A stretch of DNA of 64,000 nt from NCBI RefSeq assembly GCF_014650075.1, contig NZ_BMUG01000007.1:62001-126000 (forward strand), given 5' to 3'. The stretch comes from Streptomyces microflavus (GTDB lineage Bacteria > Actinomycetota > Actinomycetes > Streptomycetales > Streptomycetaceae). The translations under genes were made by a program, and so were the position numbers. Each line of letters begins with the position of its first letter. Position 1 is the stretch's first letter. Of the stretch, positions 40,409-47,112 are shown one piece after another. The notes below the pieces were generated by a model that saw only the letters and a program-made list of their open reading frames with translations, searched no databases and was not told the DNA's origin.

Positions 40409-41875
40409 ATGGACGCACAAGTGATCGTCGCGGGCGCGGGCCCGGCCGGCATGATGCTGGCCGGTGAACTGCGCCTCGCGGGCGCCGATGTCATCGTGCT
40501 GGAGAAGCTGGCGGCACGCACCGGAGAATCCCGCGGTCTGGGCTTCACCGCCCGGACCATGGAGATCTTCGACCAGCGCGGCCTGCTCTCCCGCTTCGGG
40601 GACATCGAGATCAGCAACGTGGGCCACTTCGGCGGCCTGCCCGTCGACTTCGGGGTCCTCAGGGGCGCCCACCAGGCGGCCAAGACCATCCCGCAGTCCG
40701 CCACCGAGACCGTGCTGGAGGAGTGGGCGACCCAGCTCGGCGCCGACATCCGGCGCAGCCACGAACTCCTCTCCGTCACCGACAAGGAGGACTGCGTCGA
40801 GGTCGAGGTGCGGGGCCCCGAGGGCGTCCACACCCTGCGCGCCGACTACCTGGTCGGCTGCGACGGCGGCCGCTCCACCGTACGCAAGGCCGCCGGGTTC
40901 GACTTCCCCGGCACCGCCGCGACCATGGAGATGTTCCTCGCCGACGTCAAGGGCATCACCCTCGCCCCGCGCATGATCGGCGAGACCCTGGCCGGCGGCA
41001 TGGTGATGGTCGGCCCGCTGCCCGGCGGCACGACCCGGCTGATCGTCTGCGAGCGCGGCACCCCGCCGCAGCGCCGCGAGACGCCGCCGAGCTGGAAGGA
41101 GGTCGCGGACGCCTGGCAGCGGCTCACCGGCGACGACATCTCGCACGCCGAGCCGGTCTGGGTCTCCTCGTTCGGGGACGCGACCCGGCACGCCACCGAG
41201 TACCGGCGCGGCCGGATCTTCCTCTCCGGCGACTCCGCCCACATCCACCTGCCCGCCGGCGGGCAGGGCATGAACACCAGCATCCAGGACTCCGTGAACC
41301 TAGGCTGGAAGCTGGCGGCGGTCGTCCGGGGCCGCGCCCCGGAGACGCTGCTGGACACCTACCACGCCGAGCGTCACCCCGTCGGCAAGCGGCTGCTGAT
41401 GAACACCCAGGCCCAGGGGCTGCTGTTCCTCAGCGGCGCGGAAGTGCAGCCCCTGCGTGACGTCCTGCACGAACTCATCCGCTACCCCGAGGTCAGCAAG
41501 CACTTCGCGGCCATGGTCGGCGGCCTCGACATCCATTACGAACTCGACGGCGGCGCGCACCCGTTGCTCGGCCTGCGGCTGCCGCACGTCCCCCTCGAAG
41601 GGCCCGGTCAGCCGGCGTCGAGCACCGAGGCCCTGCGCCGCGGCCGGGGCGTGCTGCTGGACCTGGCCGACAACGCCGAGCTGCGCCGCCGGGCCGCCCC
41701 CTGGGTGGACCGCGTCGACCTCATCACCGCCACCGTGCCCGGCCCCACCGCCGGCTGCCTCGGGGACACCAGCGCCCTGCTGCTGCGCCCCGACGGCCAT
41801 GTGGCGTGGGCGGCGCCGGGCAGCTTCGCCGATCTGCCGATGGCGCTGGACCGCTGGTTCGGCCCGGCGCGCTGA
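40409..41875 (+). CDS. urdE: Angucycline FAD monooxygenase, UrdE/PgaE type
   Basis: 488 residues from the ATG at 40409 (ACGAGGAGG upstream). MDAQVIVAGAGPAGMMLAGE gives the first FAD motif. The body matches PgaE closely as I recall it: SRGLGFTARTMEIFDQRGLL, SATETVLEEWATQLGADIRR, GTPPQRRETPPSWKEVADAW and GDSAHIHLPAGGQGMNTSIQ (the second FAD motif). PgaE hydroxylates C-12 and C-12b of angucycline intermediates. The long in-frame extension to 40157 overlaps the previous gene in another sense and is rejected. It opens the classic E-F-A-B-C-D-L-M run. Confidence 0.93.
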   Translation: MDAQVIVAGAGPAGMMLAGELRLAGADVIVLEKLAARTGESRGLGFTARTMEIFDQRGLLSRFGDIEISNVGHFGGLPVDFGVLRGAHQAAKTIPQSATETVLEEWATQLGADIRRSHELLSVTDKEDCVEVEVRGPEGVHTLRADYLVGCDGGRSTVRKAAGFDFPGTAATMEMFLADVKGITLAPRMIGETLAGGMVMVGPLPGGTTRLIVCERGTPPQRRETPPSWKEVADAWQRLTGDDISHAEPVWVSSFGDATRHATEYRRGRIFLSGDSAHIHLPAGGQGMNTSIQDSVNLGWKLAAVVRGRAPETLLDTYHAERHPVGKRLLMNTQAQGLLFLSGAEVQPLRDVLHELIRYPEVSKHFAAMVGGLDIHYELDGGAHPLLGLRLPHVPLEGPGQPASSTEALRRGRGVLLDLADNAELRRRAAPWVDRVDLITATVPGPTAGCLGDTSALLLRPDGHVAWAAPGSFADLPMALDRWFGPAR

Positions 41876-41970
41876 ACGTACCTTCCGCGGCCTTTCCGAG
41901 GCCCGTGCAAGGCCCGCGCTCGGCCCTTGTACGGCCCGTTCGAGGCCGCCCGACACCTTACGGAGACCCC

Positions 41971-42300
41971 ATGCACAGCACGTTGATCGTGGCCCGGATG
42001 AACCCCGGCTCCAGCCAGGAGGTCGCCCGGCTCTTCCGCGACTTCGACGGCACCGAGATGCCGCACCTGATGGGCACCCGCCGCCGCCAGCTCTTCTCCT
42101 ACCGCGACCTCTACTTCCACCTCCAGGACTTCGACGCCGAGAACGGCGGCGAGCTGATCGAGGCGGCGAAGACCGACCCGCGCTTCCAGCGGATCAGCGA
42201 CGACCTCAAGCCGTTCATCGAGGCGTACGACCCGGCGACCTGGCGGTCCCCGGCCGACGCCCTCGCCACCCGCTTCTACGACTGGGAGGGACGAGGGTGA
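41971..42300 (+). CDS. urdF: TcmI-family angucycline cyclase (UrdF/JadI type)
   Basis: 109 residues, ATG at 41971 after CGGAG. It reads MHSTLIVARMNPGSSQEVAR, then LFRDFDGTEMPHLMGTRRRQ and LFSYRDLYFHLQDFDAE, the compact ferredoxin-like polyketide cyclase family. In angucycline pathways this protein closes the fourth ring to give the angular benz[a]anthracene. Its stop overlaps the KS-alpha start by GTGA, so production is coupled. The preceding 95-bp gap contains GGCCCG repeats. Confidence 0.92.
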   Translation: MHSTLIVARMNPGSSQEVARLFRDFDGTEMPHLMGTRRRQLFSYRDLYFHLQDFDAENGGELIEAAKTDPRFQRISDDLKPFIEAYDPATWRSPADALATRFYDWEGRG

Positions 42301-43592
42301 ACGCCCGGCGCGAGGTCATCACCGGTCCCCGGCGGGTGGTCATCACGGGGGTCGGCGTCACCGCCCCCGACGGCATCGGGGCCAAGAGCTTCTGGAGCCT
42401 GCTGAGCGAGGGGCGCACCGCGACCCGCGGCATCACCTTCTTCGACCCCTCCGCGTTCCGCTCCCGGGTCGCCGCCGAGATCGACTTCGACCCGGAGGCG
42501 CACGGGCTGAGCCCGCAGGAGATCCGCCGGATGGACCGGGCCGCGCAGCTGGCGGTCGTCACCACGCGGGAGGCGGTCGCCGACAGCGGCCTGGACCTGA
42601 CCGCGCTGGACCCTTACCGCACGGGCGTCACCATCGGCAGCGCGGTCGGCGCGACGATGGGCCTGGACGAGGAGTACCGGGTGGTCAGCGACGGCGGCCG
42701 GCTCAGCCACGTGGACCACACCTACGCGGTCCCGCACCTCTACAACTACCTGGTGCCGAGCTCCTTCGCCGCCGAGGTCGCCTGGGCGGTCGGGGCCGAG
42801 GGTGCCGCGACGGTCGTCTCGACCGGCTGCACCTCGGGCATCGACGCGGTGGGGCAGGCGGTGGAGCTGATCCGTGAGGGCTCCGCCGACGTGATGGTGG
42901 CCGGGGCGACGGACGCGCCGATCTCCCCGATCACCCTGGCCTGCTTCGACGCCATCAAGGCGACGACCCCCCGCAACGACGACGCCGAGCACGCGTCCCG
43001 GCCGTTCGACGGGACCCGTAACGGGTTCGTGCTGGGGGAGGGGTCGGCGGTCTTCGTCCTGGAGGAGCTGGAGAGCGCGCGGCGGCGCGGGGCGCACATC
43101 TACGCCGAGATCGCCGGGTACGCCTCGCGCTGCAACGCCTTCCACATGACGGGGCTGCGCGCCGACGGGGCGGAGATGGCCGAGGCGATCACCGTGGCGC
43201 TGGCCGAGGCCCGGCTGAACGCCGAGTCCATCGACTACGTCAACGCGCACGGCTCCGGCACCAAGCAGAACGACCGCCACGAGACGGCCGCGCTGAAGAA
43301 GAGCCTCGGCGACCACGCGTACCGGACCCCGGTCTCGTCCATCAAGTCGATGGTCGGGCACTCGCTGGGCGCGATCGGGTCGATCGAGATCGCCGCGTCC
43401 GTCCTCGCCATGGAGCACCACGTGGTGCCCCCCACGGCGAACCTGCACACCCCGGACCCCGAATGCGATCTGGACTACGTGCCGTTGACGGCGCGTGAGC
43501 ACCGTACGGACACGGTCCTGACCGTCGGCAGCGGCTTCGGCGGCTTCCAGAGCGCCATGGTGCTGGCCCGGCCGGACAGGAGTGAGTCATGA
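42297..43592 (+). CDS. urdA: Ketosynthase alpha subunit of the minimal type II PKS
   Basis: 431 residues from GTG 42297. The active-site Cys is in ATVVSTGCTSGIDAVGQA (Cys about 178), and the catalytic His residues are in YVNAHGSGTKQND and MVGHSLGAIGS, the full Cys-His-His set. It extends malonyl units on the ACP, with KS-beta setting chain length; angucyclines use a decaketide. It overlaps KS-beta by ATGA (43589). Start evidence is the overlap with urdF; a much longer in-frame region upstream belongs to urdE in another frame. Confidence 0.96.
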   Translation: MNARREVITGPRRVVITGVGVTAPDGIGAKSFWSLLSEGRTATRGITFFDPSAFRSRVAAEIDFDPEAHGLSPQEIRRMDRAAQLAVVTTREAVADSGLDLTALDPYRTGVTIGSAVGATMGLDEEYRVVSDGGRLSHVDHTYAVPHLYNYLVPSSFAAEVAWAVGAEGAATVVSTGCTSGIDAVGQAVELIREGSADVMVAGATDAPISPITLACFDAIKATTPRNDDAEHASRPFDGTRNGFVLGEGSAVFVLEELESARRRGAHIYAEIAGYASRCNAFHMTGLRADGAEMAEAITVALAEARLNAESIDYVNAHGSGTKQNDRHETAALKKSLGDHAYRTPVSSIKSMVGHSLGAIGSIEIAASVLAMEHHVVPPTANLHTPDPECDLDYVPLTAREHRTDTVLTVGSGFGGFQSAMVLARPDRSES

Positions 43593-44821
43593 GTACGGTC
43601 ACGCGTACGGGCACCCCGCGTGCGGTGGTGACGGGGCTCGGCATCACCGCCCCCAACGGCCTTGACACCGAGGCCTATTGGGACGCGGTCCGGGTCGGCA
43701 AGAGCGGCATCGGCCGCATCACCCGCTTCGACCCCTCGCAGTATCCGGCGCGGCTGGCCGGGGAGGTGCCGGGGTTCACCGCGTCCGAGCATCTGCCGAG
43801 CCGGCTGATGGCCCAGACCGACCACATGACGCGGCTGGCCCTCGTCGCCACCGACTGGGCGCTCGCGGACGCCGGGGTCGTCCCGGCCGACCTGCCCGCG
43901 TACTCCATGGGCGTGGTCACCGCCAGCTCCTCCGGGGGCTTCGAGTTCGGCCAGGGCGAGCTGCAGAAGCTGTGGGCCGAAGGCAGCCAGTACGTCTCCG
44001 CGTACCAGTCCTTCGCCTGGTTCTACGCGGTCAACAGCGGCCAGATCTCGATCCGCAACGGCATGAAGGGCCCCAGCGGGGTCGTCGTATCGGACCAGGC
44101 GGGCGGCCTCGACGCACTGGCCCAGGCCCGGCGCCAGATCCGTAAGGGGACCAGCCTGGTCGTCTCCGGTTCGGTGGACGCCTCGATCTGCCCCTGGGGC
44201 TGGGTCGCCCAGCTCGCGGGCGGCCGGCTGGCCACCGGGGACGACCCGGACTCCGCGTACGTCCCCTTCGACGCGGCTGCCGCCGGGCACGTCCCCGGCG
44301 AGGGCGGCGCCATCCTGATCATGGAGGACGAGGCGGCGGCCCGGGAGCGCGGTGCCACGGTCTACGGGCACATCGCCGGGTACGGCTCCACCTTCGACCC
44401 GGCCCCCGGCTCCGGCCGCCCGCCGGGGCTCCGCAAGGCCATCGAACTGGCCCTGACCGACGCGGGGTTGGATGCGGCCGACATCGACGTGGTGTTCGCC
44501 GACGCGGCGGCCGTCCCGGAGCTCGACCGGGCGGAGGCCGAGGCGCTGAACGCCGTCTTCGGGCCGCGCGGGGTGCCGGTCACCGCGCCGAAGACGATGA
44601 CCGGGCGCCTCTACTCGGGGGCCGCGCCCCTCGATGTGGCGACCGCCTTCCTCGCCATGCGGGAGGGGCTCGTCCCGGCCACCGTCAACGTCGAACCGGA
44701 CCCCGCCCACCAGCTCGACCTGATCACCGGGCAGCCCCGGGTGCTCCCGGTCCGCAACGCCCTGGTGCTCGCCCGGGGGCACGGCGGGTTCAACTCGGCG
44801 GCCGTCGCGAGCGCGCTCTGA
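43589..44821 (+). CDS. urdB: Ketosynthase beta / chain length factor
   Basis: 410 residues, ATG overlapping the KS-alpha stop. The active-site Cys is replaced by Gln in GVVVSDQAGGLDALAQA, the hallmark of chain length factors, and the protein has the KS-like halves around it. It dimerises with KS-alpha, primes by malonyl decarboxylation through the Gln and fixes chain length. The end (ARGHGGFNSAAVASAL) is intact. It is the second of the coupled pair. Confidence 0.96.
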   Translation: MSTVTRTGTPRAVVTGLGITAPNGLDTEAYWDAVRVGKSGIGRITRFDPSQYPARLAGEVPGFTASEHLPSRLMAQTDHMTRLALVATDWALADAGVVPADLPAYSMGVVTASSSGGFEFGQGELQKLWAEGSQYVSAYQSFAWFYAVNSGQISIRNGMKGPSGVVVSDQAGGLDALAQARRQIRKGTSLVVSGSVDASICPWGWVAQLAGGRLATGDDPDSAYVPFDAAAAGHVPGEGGAILIMEDEAAARERGATVYGHIAGYGSTFDPAPGSGRPPGLRKAIELALTDAGLDAADIDVVFADAAAVPELDRAEAEALNAVFGPRGVPVTAPKTMTGRLYSGAAPLDVATAFLAMREGLVPATVNVEPDPAHQLDLITGQPRVLPVRNALVLARGHGGFNSAAVASAL

Positions 44822-44861
44822 ATTCCCGTCCCAGCAGCTGAGAGAGAAAGCGGAAGCAGAC

Positions 44862-45134
44862 ATGGACAACAACCAGACCTTCACCCTGGAGAGCCTCAAG
44901 CGCATCCTGCGCGAGGGGGCCGGCGCCGACGAGAGCGTCGACTTCGACGGCGACATCCTCGACGCGGACTTCGAGGAGCTGGGGTACGAGTCCCTGGCGA
45001 TCCTGGAGACGTGCGGCCGGATCGAGCGCGAGTACGGCATCACGCTGGACGACTCGGTGGTCAGTGACGTGCGGACGCCGCGCCGCATGGTCGAGGTCGT
45101 GAACGAGCACCTGGGGCAGACGGCCCCGGCCTGA
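44862..45134 (+). CDS. urdC: Acyl carrier protein of the type II PKS
   Basis: 90 residues, ATG at 44862 with GAGAGAAAG upstream. The phosphopantetheine attachment Ser44 lies in FEELGYESLAILETCGRI, and the helical bundle is intact. The C-terminus (VVNEHLGQTAPA) has no insertion. The PPTase at 51372 is the likely activating enzyme. The stop codon lies inside the first of a run of 13-bp repeats that fills the gap to the ketoreductase. Confidence 0.95.
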   Translation: MDNNQTFTLESLKRILREGAGADESVDFDGDILDADFEELGYESLAILETCGRIEREYGITLDDSVVSDVRTPRRMVEVVNEHLGQTAPA

Positions 45135-45243
45135 CCGGCCCGCCTGACCGGCCCGCCTGACCGGCCCGCCTGACCGGCTCCCTGGCCGGTTTGCCTGACC
45201 GGCCCGCCTGACCGGCTCCTTGGCCGGCCCGCTGACCGGCCCC
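45129..45243 (+). repeat. 13-bp repeats filling the ACP-ketoreductase gap, beginning at the ACP stop
   Basis: Units of GCCTGACCGGCCC (with variants such as GCCTGACCGGCTC) recur about seven times in the 185-bp gap. The first unit includes the ACP TGA (45132-45134), and the TGA recurs in most units. The period is not a multiple of three, so the array is non-coding. Confidence 0.85.
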
Positions 45244-45319
45244 TTGAACCTTCCGCGGCGCCCGCACCCGTACTTCCTGAACCCACCCCCGTACCCCTCG
45301 CATCTCCGAAGGAGCAGTC

Positions 45320-46105
45320 ATGCCCGGAAACGCCCGACCCGTCGCCCTCATCTCCGGCGCCACCAGCGGCATCGGCCTGGCGGTGGCCCGGCTGCTGGCC
45401 ACCCAGGGGCACCGCGTCTTCATCGGCGCCCGTGACGCCGAGAACGTCGCCGCCACCGTCAAGTCCCTGCGCGAGGAGGGCCTGGAGGCCGACGGCACGG
45501 TGCTCGACGTGCGCTCCCCGGACTCCGTGGACACCTTCGTACGTACGGCGGTGGAACGGTTCGGCACGGTCGACGTCCTCGTCAACAACGCGGGCCGCAG
45601 CGGCGGCGGGGTCACCGCCGACCTCGACGACGAGCTGTGGAACGACGTCATGGAGACCAACCTCACCAGCGTCTTCCGGCTGACCCGGGCCGCCCTGAAC
45701 ACCGGCGGCATGCGCCACAAGGACCGCGGCCGGATCATCAACATCGCCTCCACGGCCGGCAAGCAGGGTGTGGTGCTCGGCGCCCCCTACTCAGCCTCCA
45801 AGCACGGGGTCGTCGGCTTCACCAAGGCGCTCGGCAACGAGCTCGCGCCCACCGGCATCACCGTGAACGCGGTCTGCCCCGGGTACGTCGAGACGCCGAT
45901 GGCGCAGCGCGTACGGGCCGGCTACGCGGCCGCGTACGACACGTCCGAGGACGCGATCATGCAGAAGTTCACCGCGAAGATCCCGCTCGGCCGCTACTCC
46001 ACGCCCGAGGAGGTGGCGGGCCTGGTGGGCTACCTCGCCTCCGACACGGCGGCCTCCATCACCGCGCAGGCACTCAACGTCTGCGGCGGCCTCGGCAACT
46101 TCTGA
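45320..46105 (+). CDS. urdD: Type II PKS C-9 ketoreductase (ActIII/UrdD type)
   Basis: 261 residues, ATG after GAAGGAG. The SDR signatures are GATSGIGLAVARLLA, VLVNNAGRSGGG and YSASKHGVVGFTKALG (Tyr/Lys), with the late VCPGYVETPMAQRV. The enzyme reduces the C-9 keto group on the nascent decaketide with NADPH, directing first-ring folding. It is followed by the aromatase 58 bp later. Confidence 0.95.
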   Translation: MPGNARPVALISGATSGIGLAVARLLATQGHRVFIGARDAENVAATVKSLREEGLEADGTVLDVRSPDSVDTFVRTAVERFGTVDVLVNNAGRSGGGVTADLDDELWNDVMETNLTSVFRLTRAALNTGGMRHKDRGRIINIASTAGKQGVVLGAPYSASKHGVVGFTKALGNELAPTGITVNAVCPGYVETPMAQRVRAGYAAAYDTSEDAIMQKFTAKIPLGRYSTPEEVAGLVGYLASDTAASITAQALNVCGGLGNF

Positions 46106-46163
46106 GCCGCGCCCTCCACTTGGAAGACGACCTGAGTCCACGACCCCCGAGGAGATGAAGAGC

Positions 46164-47108
46164 ATGACCGACTCCCGACCGCGCGAGGTGGAGCACGAGA
46201 TCACGGTCTCCGCCCCGGCCGCGGAGGTGTACCGGCTGATCGCCGAGGTCGAGAACTGGCCGCGGATCTTCCCGCCGACCATCTACGTCGACCACATCGA
46301 GCGCTCCGAGGGCGAGGAGCTCATCCGGATCTGGGCCACGGCCAACGGCGAGGCCAAGAACTGGACTTCGCGCCGCTTCCTGGACCGCGAGGCGATGCGC
46401 ATCACCTTCCGCCAGCAGGTCTCGACCCCGCCCGTCGCCACGATGGGCGGCACCTGGATCATCGAGCCGCTCTCCGCCACCGAGTCGCGGATCCGGCTCC
46501 AGCACGACTACACCGCCGTGGACGACGACCCGGCCGGGCTCGCCTGGATCGAGGAGGCCGTCGACCGCAACTCGCGCTCCGAGCTGGCCGCCCTGAAGAC
46601 CAACGTCGAACTGGCCACGGCCTCGGAGGAGTTGACCTTCGCGTTCGAGGACACCGTCGAGATCGCCGGCTCCGCCAAGGACGCCTACGACTTCATCAAC
46701 GAGGCCGGGCTCTGGTCGGAGCGGCTGCCGCACGTGGCGGTCGTCCGGCTCACCGAGGACAGCCCCGGGCTCCAGACCCTGGAGATGGACACCCGCGCCA
46801 AGGACGGCTCCGTGCACACGACGAAGTCGTACCGGGTCTGCCTGAACGGCGAGAAGATCGCGTACAAACAGACCACCCTGCCCGCCCTGATGAACCTGCA
46901 CACCGGTGTCTGGACCTTCCGGGAGACCGGTACCGGGGTCGCCGCCACCTCCCAGCACACCGTGGTCATCCGGGCCGAGAACATCGAGAAGATCCTCGGT
47001 CCTGAGGCGGACGTCGCGCAGGCGCGGGAGTACGTGAAGGCGGCGCTCAGCACCAACAGCCGCGCCACCCTCGGCCACGCCAAGGACTACGCCGAAGCGC
47101 GGCGCTGA
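46164..47108 (+). CDS. urdL: Didomain aromatase/cyclase (UrdL type)
   Basis: 314 residues from the ATG at 46164 (GAGGAGATG at 46149-46157 helps set the start; an earlier ATG at 46155 would also work). Two SRPBCC (START-like) domains are fused: domain 1 opens ITVSAPAAEVYRLIAEVENW and domain 2 opens FEDTVEIAGSAKDAYDFINE. They bind the reduced chain and dehydrate/aromatise the first ring. Orthologues occur in all angucycline clusters. The stop is 4 bp before the fused oxygenase-reductase start, so the genes are coupled. Confidence 0.93.
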   Translation: MTDSRPREVEHEITVSAPAAEVYRLIAEVENWPRIFPPTIYVDHIERSEGEELIRIWATANGEAKNWTSRRFLDREAMRITFRQQVSTPPVATMGGTWIIEPLSATESRIRLQHDYTAVDDDPAGLAWIEEAVDRNSRSELAALKTNVELATASEELTFAFEDTVEIAGSAKDAYDFINEAGLWSERLPHVAVVRLTEDSPGLQTLEMDTRAKDGSVHTTKSYRVCLNGEKIAYKQTTLPALMNLHTGVWTFRETGTGVAATSQHTVVIRAENIEKILGPEADVAQAREYVKAALSTNSRATLGHAKDYAEARR

Positions 47109-47112
47109 CGCC

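Noticed and set aside
45129..45243. CRISPR-like array between ACP and ketoreductase
   Set aside because: The units are 13 bp and contiguous, without unique spacers, so it is a simple tandem repeat.
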